DNA of 34,500 nucleotides from Bacillota bacterium. GTDB lineage: Bacteria > Vulcanimicrobiota > SpSt-956 > JAKJGF01. The notes under the pieces are model-generated. The model saw only the letters and a program-made list of their open reading frames with translations. It had not been told where the DNA came from and made no database searches. Below are positions 26,105 through 34,399 of this stretch, one piece after another. The position numbers were made by a program, and so were the translations under genes. The DNA is taken from positions 1 through 34,500 of the forward strand of contig JAKJGF010000019.1 in NCBI GenBank assembly GCA_022704525.1, given 5' to 3'. Every line of letters starts with the position of its first letter. Within the stretch, counting starts at the first letter, position 1.

Positions 26105-26241
26105 TAATAAAAATCTATTTTGTTGGAAAGAAACGTTAAATACAAAATCTTTTTTACCCTTCGGGGAACTTCCTTTCTTCAGAATATAGACTCTAAAAGT
26201 AGGGGAGCTATTTTATCTGGATCTGTCCTGAGAGAATCTAA

Positions 26242-26955
26242 ATGAATAATCAGAAAAAACATATATATTCTATTTCTGTCATAGTCCCTGTCTATAATGA
26301 AATCAAGTTATTAGAAAAATCAATAAGCAAAATTCACACATTTATTTCCGGAAATTTTAAAGATTATGAAATAATTATTGTAGAAAGTGGAAGTACTGAT
26401 GGTTCAGACAAAATATGTAACATATTAACTGCTCAATCTTCTCACATTAAAATTATTCATGAAGGAAAGAGAAATGGCTTTGGTTCGGCCTTGAAAATTG
26501 GATATAAAACTGCCAGTAAAGAACTGGTATGGTCTATTACTGTAGATTTACCCTTTCCTGTGGAAACTATATTTAAAGCGCTACCTCTTTTTTCAGAATA
26601 TGACTGTGTTCTGAGTTACCGTGCAAATACAAGAAAGAGTATTTTTAGAAATTTTCAATCTTTTGTCTTTAATGAACTGGTAAAAAAAGCTCTGAGGCTT
26701 AAAGTAAAACATGTAAATTCGGCATTTAAAGTATTCAAGAGAGAAGTTATTCAATCACTCCCAATTATGTCTGATGGGTGGTTTATTGACTCAGAAATTT
26801 TGTACTGGATTACTCATAAAAAAATCCCTTATGTAGAAATCCCTGTAGAGCTAATTGAAAGAACAGATGGGAAATCTTCCATTACATTATTAACTCCACT
26901 GGGAATGTTAAAGGAACTATTACACTTTATAAAAAATGTCAAAAAAACTTTATAA
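26242..26955 (+). CDS. GT2 family glycosyltransferase, soluble type
   Basis: This 237-residue GT-A protein has ISVIVPVYNE near the N-terminus, IIIVESGSTDGSD (about 45-57) and SITVDLPFP (about 94-102) where DPM-type enzymes have a DxD-like motif. Only one aspartate remains here. It also has HVNSAFKVF and a GWFIDSEIL segment common in dolichyl-phosphate sugar synthases. It lacks C-terminal membrane helices, unlike the GT2 at 20755. Expected role: making a polyprenyl-linked sugar for the following GT-C protein, whose gene overlaps its end by 20 nt. Substrate identity is not readable. The Shine-Dalgarno is weak (GAGAG). Confidence 0.87.
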   Translation: MNNQKKHIYSISVIVPVYNEIKLLEKSISKIHTFISGNFKDYEIIIVESGSTDGSDKICNILTAQSSHIKIIHEGKRNGFGSALKIGYKTASKELVWSITVDLPFPVETIFKALPLFSEYDCVLSYRANTRKSIFRNFQSFVFNELVKKALRLKVKHVNSAFKVFKREVIQSLPIMSDGWFIDSEILYWITHKKIPYVEIPVELIERTDGKSSITLLTPLGMLKELLHFIKNVKKTL

Positions 26956-29152
26956 CTCAATCCCAATTCTGGTGATAATTATATTAACTATAATAATATA
27001 TTCTAACTCTCTCTGGAATGATTTTATCAATTGGGATGATATATACCTCAGTAATAAAAAAACCATTCAAATTCTAACTCTGGATAATTTAAAAAAAATA
27101 TTTAACCCTCTAAATATTGAAGCCGGATATTATTATCAACCTCTATTGAATCTTAACTACGCTTTAAATTTTTCAATATGGAAATCAAAGCCCTGGGGGT
27201 TCCACTTAAGTAATTTATTAATTTTCATATTAAATCTTATTTTATTATATGTTATTATTATGAAATTATACGAAAATAAATATATTTCCTCTATATCTGT
27301 ATTATTATTTGCAGTTCATCCTGTTCATGTTGAAGCAGTTGCCTGGATAACCGGGGGGATTTATCTAATTGTAACTTTCTTCTGCCTTATGGCTTTTTAC
27401 TTTTTTATCCTGGCCAGTAAAAAAAATGATAATAAAAAATTCTTTTATATTTTTATATCTCTTATTTCAATAATTCTGGCTCTTATGTCTCATCCTGTTA
27501 CCTGTTTTTTACCATTCATATTTATATTATATTTTTATTGCTTTAACTCGGAGATAAAAAAAATATCATATAAGTTACTTTTTTTGTTACCCTATTTTCT
27601 TATTGTTATTACATCTCAGGCGAGTCTATTTTTATTATCACATAACCAGCAGGATAGACTGGATATGTCAAAAGGTTCGGGTTTATACCATAACATAATG
27701 GTCTCTATAAATGTATTTAATAAATACTGTAAATTAATATTCTGGCCACAAAAACTCAGTGCCGTATATCCCTTTGAATTTGAAAAAATTTATATGCTTA
27801 TTCTGCCCGTTATCATTGCAGGTTTATTACTTATAATTCTTTTTTATACTTCTATAAAAGATAAGAAATTATTTTTTCCTCTGGCATGGTTTATTATATT
27901 TTATATTCCTGTATCACATCTTTTGTTTAAAATAAGTTTTTTTACAGCAGATAGATATATTTATATACCTTCTATAGGAGTTTTTCTATTTTTTTCAATA
28001 ATAATCAATAATATTTTTCTGACTCACTTCAAATATGAGAAATCAGTTAAAATTTTTGTTATAATAATATTAATTATTATAACAGGAACATTTTCTTTTC
28101 TGTCATGGGAGAGATGCAGGGTGTGGAAAGACAGTATAACTCTCTGGAGTGATGTATTAAAAAATTACCCCTCTGTCTCAATAGCCTATACCAACAGAGG
28201 CCTCGGTTATTATTATAATGGAGACTATGATAAAGCCATAAGGGATTGCACTGAAGCAATAAGACTCGATCCGAAAGATTTTAAAGCATACAATAATCGT
28301 GGAATATCTTATTATAAAAAAGGAGAATATCTAAAGGCACTGTCCGATTATAACAAGTGTGTAAACATAAAACCGGATTATATAGAGGCCTATTATAACC
28401 GGGGAGATGTCTATGATAAAATAAGGGAATATGATAAAGCTATAGAGGATTTTACCTTTATATTAAAAATGCAACCTGTTACTGGAGAAGCATCCTATAA
28501 AAGGGGGCTTATATACGCTAAAAAAGGCGATTATCAGCAGGCTATTAATGATTTCACCGAAGGGTTAAAAGATAATCCGAATAATTGTGAAATCTATTAT
28601 AATCGTGGAATAGCCCGGGCCCTTAAAGGAGATTATAATAAGGCCATAGAAGACTTTACAGAAGCCATAACTATTAATCCAAATTACAGGAAAGCCTATA
28701 CTAATCGTGGAAATATCTATTATCTTCAGAGACAATATGATAAATCCATTCAGGACTACAGTGAAGCTCTAACCATTAAAACAGATGCCATGATCTATAC
28801 CAATAGCGGACTTGCATATACAGCAAAAGGAGATTATGATAAAGCTATCAGTAATTACAATGAGGCAATCAAACTTGATCCGACGTACATAAAAGCTTAC
28901 CTTAATCGTGGTATTACTTATGGAATAAAAAAAGATTATTCTAAGGTTATAGATGATCTCAATATAATAATAAAGCTTGAACCTGATAATAAAGAAGCCT
29001 ATTATAATAGAGCACTCACATATTTTAATATGGGAAAATATGAGAAAGCTATGGAAGATGTTAAAAAACTACAGACCTTAAAGTACGACATCAATTCACA
29101 GTTTCTACAGGATCTTTATAAAGCTTTAAAAAATAAGACTGGCCATTACTAG
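26936..29152 (+). CDS. TMTC-like membrane GT-C protein with C-terminal TPR repeats (copy 2)
   Basis: This 738-residue protein has a membrane half (to about 390) and about nine TPR units. NDFINWDD (28-35) follows the first helix. FAVHPVHVEAVAWITGG (about 124) replaces the SERKD continuation of copy 1. TPRs such as NNRGISYYKKGE and YNRGIARALKGD lead to FNMGKYEKAMEDVKKLQ, almost the same end as copy 1. The gene starts inside the upstream GT2, so the pair is translationally coupled and may form a donor-synthase/transferase unit. It has two more TPRs than copy 1, suggesting duplication with repeat gain or loss. Acceptor and sugar are unknown. Confidence 0.85.
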   Translation: MSKKLYNSIPILVIIILTIIIYSNSLWNDFINWDDIYLSNKKTIQILTLDNLKKIFNPLNIEAGYYYQPLLNLNYALNFSIWKSKPWGFHLSNLLIFILNLILLYVIIMKLYENKYISSISVLLFAVHPVHVEAVAWITGGIYLIVTFFCLMAFYFFILASKKNDNKKFFYIFISLISIILALMSHPVTCFLPFIFILYFYCFNSEIKKISYKLLFLLPYFLIVITSQASLFLLSHNQQDRLDMSKGSGLYHNIMVSINVFNKYCKLIFWPQKLSAVYPFEFEKIYMLILPVIIAGLLLIILFYTSIKDKKLFFPLAWFIIFYIPVSHLLFKISFFTADRYIYIPSIGVFLFFSIIINNIFLTHFKYEKSVKIFVIIILIIITGTFSFLSWERCRVWKDSITLWSDVLKNYPSVSIAYTNRGLGYYYNGDYDKAIRDCTEAIRLDPKDFKAYNNRGISYYKKGEYLKALSDYNKCVNIKPDYIEAYYNRGDVYDKIREYDKAIEDFTFILKMQPVTGEASYKRGLIYAKKGDYQQAINDFTEGLKDNPNNCEIYYNRGIARALKGDYNKAIEDFTEAITINPNYRKAYTNRGNIYYLQRQYDKSIQDYSEALTIKTDAMIYTNSGLAYTAKGDYDKAISNYNEAIKLDPTYIKAYLNRGITYGIKKDYSKVIDDLNIIIKLEPDNKEAYYNRALTYFNMGKYEKAMEDVKKLQTLKYDINSQFLQDLYKALKNKTGHY

Positions 29153-29174
29153 ATAATATTAATTTACTAATTTT

Positions 29175-31337
29175 TTATTGCCCTTTACTTGAAAATTTTA
29201 TTTGAGAAACCTTTAAAAAAATCTTTTCTTTCTGAAATTTTTCCTGAATAAATTCAAATTTGTTTAATCTATTAAAATTAGAACCTGACAGGTCAAATTC
29301 ATATTTCCTCAGTTCTTTATTTAAATCTATTTTACCAAGTTTTTTTCCATTTAATATAATATTTAAGGAACTATTCTGTGAAGCAGCAATGTTAAGAGTC
29401 ATCTTATAAGAAAAATCATTGCTGAGAGGAACCATTACTAAAGCTTTCTTCAGATTATTTTTATAGTAAAAGTCACTTCCATCCTGAGCCCATTCCCAGC
29501 CTTCAAGCATATAAAGAATGGACCCGGGGTCATTTATATCTATATTAACTGAAGATAAATTTATTTTCTGCTCTGGCACTTCAAAAACTTTCAAGGGCTT
29601 TGTATCATATCCAAGGGACTTTAAATACATTATTTTCTTTATATATTCTTCAACAGGAGAATCTGTAAAAGGCGGATGAATAATAATATATTTTATATTA
29701 AAAAAATATAAAACCCTGTAAATCCAGTTTTTATCAATTATTACACGTCCTTCCTCTATATAAGAGTTCCCTTCTAAACCCACAATAGTTCCAATTACAG
29801 GAATATTTGAATAATAATAAAAAAAAGATTCAGGTAATCTTCCTAAATATGCATTTAGTATTCTTTTTTTATGAACCGTTTGATAATATTGAATTCTATT
29901 ATTATATTCTCCTATATTATGCCATCCATCAGCTATAAAAACTGGTATTTCCAGAACAGTGTAATCTCCTTTTTCCTTACCGATTATATGATATATATCA
30001 GGTACCTGTGAATTTGTAAGGGGCATTATTATAGCATATTCTATTAATATAAAAATAGTTAATAAAATAGTTATAAATATCTTTTTACATCCAGATCTAT
30101 TCAAGAAATCTTTCAGGTAATAAGCACAGAGTATAGCTATAGAAAAAAGGGTAAACAATGTAAATCTACCCGGGTTTCTTACAAATGAACACAAATAATA
30201 CATTATTATATAGGGCAGAGGGACTGTAACATTCAGATCATCTACAGGAAATAAAAATATACTGCTACCTGTCTTATCCATAATTTTCAATGTAGGCCCA
30301 AGAGACAGAATAAAAGAGATTATCCCCGCAATAATCCAGGACTTATCAACACTAACCTTTATTATACCATATAGTAATATAATAATTACAGTGTATCCCA
30401 GAAAATGCTCGGACCAGGTAAAATTAAAATTTAACTTTCTTATTCCATCTCCCCAGAAAGGATTAAATGATGTAGGAGAAATAAATGCCATGAGATCTGC
30501 TGAATAATCAGAAGTAAATTTTAAAGATTGAAAAGTAAAATATCTATCTCCTTCACTTTTGAAAGCATAAAGGAAAGGAAGAGTTGAAATCAATATAATA
30601 ATCAGTACTATAATAATATATCTGAGGTTTTTTCTAATAAAAAGTTTTTTTATATTATATATAATAAATACTGAAGAAAATAACACTAAAATAAAGGTTA
30701 TATAAATTGAAGTATAAATATTAATAATAAATAACAAAGAAAATAATAAAGTATTCTTCAGATTTATATCTTTTATGAATTTCAATAAGAACATTATATA
30801 TAATGGTATAAATTCATTTCTAAGAAGACTTAAATGCCCCAGTATAACATGAAAGATCCTATAAGGACAAAAAGTAAATATTAATCCTGCAATAAAAGAA
30901 GCGTAAATATCATCTGTCAGATATTTTGCAAGGAGGTATGTAGTATAGGCTGTAATAATAAATGATAGAAATATATTTAAATTATAAGTGAAAGTAGTTC
31001 CCCAAAAGCACACAAAGGGAAAATATATAATCATAGACAGTACAGATATACTGTTAATCATAAGGTTACTGGAATTAGGATATGCTATATAGTCTGTCTC
31101 AAAAAAATTTATATTATGACTCAGTAAATTATTATAGAGCAAGGAAAAACCCCAGGCCTCTGGTAATACATCAACACCCATGCCCGGAAGGCAGAGAGGA
31201 AATTTCTCAAAGACAGGATAAAACATTAATATAGTCAAAAAACTATAAAGAAAAATTACCACAGTATGTTCATTTTTAATAATCTTCTTTAAACTATTTT
31301 TTATTTGAGAAAATATTAATGAATTACGGCAAATCAT
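29175..31337 (-). CDS. Large multi-pass membrane protein, GT-C/YfhO-like
   Basis: This 720-residue protein has about a dozen hydrophobic segments up to roughly residue 430, then a soluble C-terminal domain (about 440-720) predicted outside. The first outside loop carries GMGVDVLPEAW (about 53-62), with an acid where GT-C enzymes keep one. Helices with YLLAKYLTDDIYASFIAG and the FCPYRIFHVILGHLS segment (about 157-170) resemble uncharacterised YfhO-type membrane proteins tied to surface-glycan or lipoteichoic acid glycosylation. The C-terminal part has a carbohydrate-binding-like beta pattern (LNIILNGKKLGKIDLNKEL), a guess from appearance only. No Shine-Dalgarno is seen. It is convergent with copy 2 of the TMTC-like genes. 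Confidence 0.75.
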   Translation of the reverse strand: MICRNSLIFSQIKNSLKKIIKNEHTVVIFLYSFLTILMFYPVFEKFPLCLPGMGVDVLPEAWGFSLLYNNLLSHNINFFETDYIAYPNSSNLMINSISVLSMIIYFPFVCFWGTTFTYNLNIFLSFIITAYTTYLLAKYLTDDIYASFIAGLIFTFCPYRIFHVILGHLSLLRNEFIPLYIMFLLKFIKDINLKNTLLFSLLFIINIYTSIYITFILVLFSSVFIIYNIKKLFIRKNLRYIIIVLIIILISTLPFLYAFKSEGDRYFTFQSLKFTSDYSADLMAFISPTSFNPFWGDGIRKLNFNFTWSEHFLGYTVIIILLYGIIKVSVDKSWIIAGIISFILSLGPTLKIMDKTGSSIFLFPVDDLNVTVPLPYIIMYYLCSFVRNPGRFTLFTLFSIAILCAYYLKDFLNRSGCKKIFITILLTIFILIEYAIIMPLTNSQVPDIYHIIGKEKGDYTVLEIPVFIADGWHNIGEYNNRIQYYQTVHKKRILNAYLGRLPESFFYYYSNIPVIGTIVGLEGNSYIEEGRVIIDKNWIYRVLYFFNIKYIIIHPPFTDSPVEEYIKKIMYLKSLGYDTKPLKVFEVPEQKINLSSVNIDINDPGSILYMLEGWEWAQDGSDFYYKNNLKKALVMVPLSNDFSYKMTLNIAASQNSSLNIILNGKKLGKIDLNKELRKYEFDLSGSNFNRLNKFEFIQEKFQKEKIFLKVSQIKFSSKGQ

Positions 31338-31370
31338 ATTAAAAAACCCAAAAAGAAATTACTTTCTTTT

Positions 31371-31379
31371 ATTATATCA
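31371..31379 (-). promoter_or_regulatory. Extended -10 promoter of the 720-residue membrane protein
   Basis: On the minus strand TGATATAAT gives a perfect -10 with the TGn extension, about 34 nt before the ATG. No matching -35 is visible, which fits the extended -10 class. Confidence 0.5.
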
Positions 31380-31426
31380 TATTGAAGTCTGAAGGTTCTA
31401 GATTTTTTCAAATAACTCTCTTTTTC

Positions 31427-31455
31427 TTGACAATTATAAAACTTTTCTGTATAAT
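31427..31455 (+). promoter_or_regulatory. Perfect consensus promoter of the tRNA pair
   Basis: TTGACA (31427-31432), exactly 17 nt, then TATAAT (31450-31455). The tRNA-Gln begins 15 nt after the -10, so the 5' leader is only a few bases. Confidence 0.92.
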
Positions 31456-31469
31456 TCTATTTAGTTTAA

Positions 31470-31540
31470 TGCCAGTTCGTCTAATGGTAGGACAGCAGAC
31501 TCTGGATCTGTTTGTGGGGGTTCGAGTCCTCCACTGGCAG
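31470..31540 (+). tRNA. tRNA-Gln (anticodon CUG)
   Basis: The acceptor TGCCAGT (31470-31476) pairs fully with ACTGGCA (31533-31539), with G73 at 31540. The anticodon arm is GCAGA-CTCTGGA-TCTGT, with CTG at loop positions 34-36. The T arm is GGGGG-TTCGAGT-CCTCC. U1-A72 is the identity pair expected for glutamine tRNA. CCA is not encoded. It reads CAG only. Confidence 0.95.
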
Positions 31541-31550
31541 GTAAGTTTTT

Positions 31551-31623
31551 GGCCCCATCGTCTAGTGGCTCAGGACGCCGGCCTCTCACGTCGGTAACGG
31601 GGATTCGAATTCCCCTGGGGCTA
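31551..31623 (+). tRNA. tRNA-Glu (anticodon CUC)
   Basis: The acceptor GGCCCCA pairs with TGGGGCT (31616-31622), with a G-U first pair and A73 at 31623. The anticodon arm is CCGGC-CTCTCAC-GTCGG with CTC at 34-36. The T arm is GGGGA-TTCGAAT-TCCCC. CCA is not encoded. It lies 10 nt after tRNA-Gln and shares its promoter. It reads GAG only. Confidence 0.95.
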
Positions 31624-31629
31624 GTAGAG

Positions 31630-31651
31630 TACCCGCCATTGCGGGTATTTT
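31630..31651 (+). terminator. Terminator of the tRNA operon
   Basis: TACCCGC (31630-31636) and GCGGGTA (31641-31647) form a perfect 7-bp stem around CATT, followed by TTTT. The next gene's Shine-Dalgarno begins about 15 nt later, so the peptidase gene needs read-through or a promoter not seen here. Confidence 0.85.
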
Positions 31652-31678
31652 AATGTACCTAATAAAGGAGAACTGTCT

Positions 31679-32992
31679 ATGAAAAAATTTTATGCAATTA
31701 CATCGATTCTCTTACTTATAATCCTGATTTCAGGCTATGCCAGTGCCGCTATGCCTGATGAAAATATGAAAAGGCATGTTTTTGATAATGGTCTTGTAGT
31801 TATAACTCATGAAAAACATGATAACCCACTGGTCTCAATTCATATATGGGTAAGGTGTGGTTCCATATATGAAAATTCAGATAAAAGAGGGATTTCTCAT
31901 TTCTATGAACATATGATTTTTAGAGGTACCAATGAAGTGAGAGTAGGAGAAATAAATCGCTCTATTGAAAAATGGGGTGGCACTGTTAATGCAGTTACTT
32001 CAAAAGATTACACTCAGTATTATTTTGTTGTGAATAAAAAATATGCACTGGATGCTCTGAAGTTACTATCTGAAGGTGTTATAAATACGCAATTTGATCC
32101 GACAGAAATGGAGCTGGAAAGAAACATTGTTCTTGAAGAACTTAACAGAACCGTAAATAACCCTGAAAATTATGTAATTGATATGTTTAATAAATCTCTT
32201 ATGAATAAAAATCCTTATAGATGGCCTGTTATAGGATTTGACGACACAGTAAGATCTATCAATCGTGAAGATTTTATAAAGTATCAGAAAAGTTATTACA
32301 GACCAAATAATATGTGTGTTGTTATTATAGGAGATTTTGAAACACAAAAAATATTACCAGAGGTGAAAAGTATTTTTTCCAGGTTTGAAAATGCAGTAGT
32401 ACCAACTTTTCAGATGAAATTAGATGATCCTCAAGAAGAGATAACAAAGATACAGGAAGATATGGGACTTCCTCAGGCTACTATTGTATTTGGTTATCAG
32501 GGGCCGGGTATTCTGAATACTTCTGAAGATATATGCGTTGTAGATGTTCTTGCTTTTTTACTTGGCCAGGGACAGAGTTCCAGATTATACAGAGAGCTTA
32601 AAGAAGAAAAAGGCATAGTAGCCAAATTACAGGTTGTTTACTATACAAGTCGTTATCCAAGTCCCTTTCTGGTATGGGCTGTTACAGATAGAAATAAGAT
32701 AGACGTGGTGGAAAAAGAACTAAACTATCAATTCAATCGCCTTATAGAGGAGCCTGTAACTGATGAAGAACTTAATAGAGCAAAAGTATTACTTGAAAGC
32801 ACCTATATTTTTGGTAATGAAACAAATGATGGCCTTGCCAATAGCTATGGTTTCTATGAGATATTAGCTGATAATGTAAATTTTTCAAAAACTTATGTAG
32901 AGGATATCCATAAAGTAACTAAAGAGGATATAATGAGGGTAGCAAAGAAATATTTTGGTTCAGGCAATTATACTATTGCTATTTTAAAATAG
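31679..32992 (+). CDS. Exported M16 family zinc peptidase, active subunit
   Basis: This 437-residue protein has a signal peptide (about 1-23, ending SGYASA) and an intact inverted zinc motif HFYEH (His74, Glu77, His78). The third ligand lies in NIVLEEL (Glu154, or 153), the usual distance of about 75 residues. HPxG-type later segments (NPYRWPVIG) and the C-terminal M16 domain (TIVFGYQGP, LYRELKEEKGIVAKLQ) complete the fold. It lacks a clear Arg/Tyr pair in the second half, which the next protein appears to supply (GLAYDLGS). This is the known pattern of heterodimeric M16B peptidases. A good AAGGAG precedes the ATG. Predicted to act outside the cytoplasm on short peptides; the substrate is unknown. 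Confidence 0.93.
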   Translation: MKKFYAITSILLLIILISGYASAAMPDENMKRHVFDNGLVVITHEKHDNPLVSIHIWVRCGSIYENSDKRGISHFYEHMIFRGTNEVRVGEINRSIEKWGGTVNAVTSKDYTQYYFVVNKKYALDALKLLSEGVINTQFDPTEMELERNIVLEELNRTVNNPENYVIDMFNKSLMNKNPYRWPVIGFDDTVRSINREDFIKYQKSYYRPNNMCVVIIGDFETQKILPEVKSIFSRFENAVVPTFQMKLDDPQEEITKIQEDMGLPQATIVFGYQGPGILNTSEDICVVDVLAFLLGQGQSSRLYRELKEEKGIVAKLQVVYYTSRYPSPFLVWAVTDRNKIDVVEKELNYQFNRLIEEPVTDEELNRAKVLLESTYIFGNETNDGLANSYGFYEILADNVNFSKTYVEDIHKVTKEDIMRVAKKYFGSGNYTIAILK

Positions 32993-33058
32993 CTATCAGT
33001 TTTCAGCGTTCAGCAGTCAGGTTTTAAGACGGTTTTTCTGCTGAATGCTGATAACTAA
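32993..33058. repeat. Heptamer repeat hairpin between the two M16 genes
   Basis: CTATCAG, TTTTCAG, CGTTCAG, CAGTCAG (32993-33020) run in exact 7-nt steps. After 17 nt come CTGCTGA, ATGCTGA, TAACTAA (33038-33058). CGTTCAGCAG pairs with CTGCTGAATG with one G-U. TCA at 32996, 33003 and 33010 gives minus-strand stops in three frames. TGA at 33042 and 33049 and TAA at 33056 give plus-strand stops in three frames. It begins right after the first peptidase stop and ends 4 nt before the next Shine-Dalgarno. Confidence 0.75.
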
Positions 33059-33073
33059 TATGAAAGGAGAATA

Positions 33074-34399
33074 ATGTTGAAAATACGTATCTTAATAGTA
33101 TTGTTTATAATACAAATTTTCTTTTTGAGCACTTCTCTTGCATCTGAACCTGTTCGTAAAGAAGTTCTGGAAAATGGTATTACTGTTCTTGTGAAAGAAG
33201 TAGATGAAAATATTGCGGCTATAGAGGTTTTTGTCAAAGCTGGTGTCATGAATGAGTCAAAGGAAAAAGTTGGAATATCCAGGTTTCTTACAGCTGTGCT
33301 TTTACGGGGAACCTCAAAGTATAACGCCAGGGATAGAAATTTTAAAATCGAGTCTATTGGAGGTGTTGTACAGGGAGATAATAACCCTGATTATGCTGAA
33401 TATTATGCTCTGACTACAGCTAAATATTTTGATATCGGTCTGGATCTTGTATCAGATTTAATTCAGAATCCAGCCTTTGCCGATGAAGAAATAGAAAAGG
33501 AGAGAAAAGATGTTTTCCTTGAAATAGAAAAACTTCAGAATAAGCCTTTTGCACGTCTTAATGATCTATTTAATGCAACTCTTTTTCAGAGACATCCCTA
33601 TGGCAGACCTGCCCTGGGTTACAGGGAAACTATAGAAAAGATTACAAAAGAAGATTTGATAAATTTTTATAAAAGTAATTATGTAGGGAAAAATATGGTT
33701 ATCTCCATAGTAGGAAATATTAATACAGATTCCGTATTACAGAAGGTAAAGAACGCTTTCCAGGATATTCCCAATACTCCACCTCCACAACTTAATAATC
33801 CAGAAGAACCCAAACCTCTGCTCTGGCGAGAGGATTATAAAGTATACTCTTCTGATACAGCATATCTCTTTTTAGGTTATCTGTCTCCCAGTATACAATC
33901 TCCAGATTTCCCTGCTATGGAGGTGTTACAACTTATTATCGGAGGGGGTATGAATTCCAGAATGTGGATTAACTTTCGTGAAAAAAAAGGACTTGCCTAT
34001 GATCTTGGTTCTTTTATGAGTCCTTCTATTGGACCCGGACATATGGTTACATTTATAGCTACTTCTCCGGGTAAAGTAAATGAGGCAAGAAGAATGATAC
34101 TGGAAGATATAAAAGGGATAAGGGATGGAAAGATATCTAATGAGGAAATAGAGATTATGAAAACATTCAGGATAGGCCAGTATTATATAAATCAGGAAAC
34201 AGTAAAAAGTCAGGCTTTTGAGCTGGGCCTTTATGAAACTCTTGGAGTGGGTTATCAGTATTACCTGAATTATCCCGACCTTATACAAAAGGTTACAAAA
34301 GATGATATTATAAAAGTTGCCAATGCATATCTTACAAATCATGTTATGATTATACTTTCCCCCAGAAGACCTAATATAGAAAGCTTTCGGGTGAAATAA
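33074..34399 (+). CDS. Exported M16 family protein, catalytically degenerate partner
   Basis: This 441-residue paralogue of the preceding peptidase has a signal peptide (about 1-23). Where HxxEH should stand it has RFLTA (70-74), so zinc binding and catalysis by this chain are not expected. The M16 fold is otherwise well kept: GISRFLTAVLLRGT, HPYGRPALGY, NMVISIVGN, then SRMWINFREKKGLAYDLGSF with the Arg/Tyr residues used for substrate binding in heterodimers. It most likely pairs with the active chain. AAAGGAGA lies 3 nt before the ATG, which is short. Its stop overlaps the cmk start (TAATG). Confidence 0.92.
   Translation: MLKIRILIVLFIIQIFFLSTSLASEPVRKEVLENGITVLVKEVDENIAAIEVFVKAGVMNESKEKVGISRFLTAVLLRGTSKYNARDRNFKIESIGGVVQGDNNPDYAEYYALTTAKYFDIGLDLVSDLIQNPAFADEEIEKERKDVFLEIEKLQNKPFARLNDLFNATLFQRHPYGRPALGYRETIEKITKEDLINFYKSNYVGKNMVISIVGNINTDSVLQKVKNAFQDIPNTPPPQLNNPEEPKPLLWREDYKVYSSDTAYLFLGYLSPSIQSPDFPAMEVLQLIIGGGMNSRMWINFREKKGLAYDLGSFMSPSIGPGHMVTFIATSPGKVNEARRMILEDIKGIRDGKISNEEIEIMKTFRIGQYYINQETVKSQAFELGLYETLGVGYQYYLNYPDLIQKVTKDDIIKVANAYLTNHVMIILSPRRPNIESFRVK

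Noticed and set aside
26111..26241. Riboswitch in the leader before the GT2 gene
   Set aside because: No consensus of a riboswitch class I know can be recognised, and the single TTCG hairpin is not diagnostic.
25290..29080. Tandem DNA repeats as a possible CRISPR or satellite array
   Set aside because: The roughly 102-nt period is the 34-codon TPR unit inside the two TMTC-like genes, and the copies are diverged at DNA level.
32993..33058. CRISPR-like array or tandem repeat minisatellite
   Set aside because: The units are only 7 nt with no spacers, and no cas gene is in the window.
33926..34342. 138-codon minus-strand open frame within the second M16 gene
   Set aside because: It lies wholly antisense to a well-supported peptidase gene and has no SD or recognisable domain.
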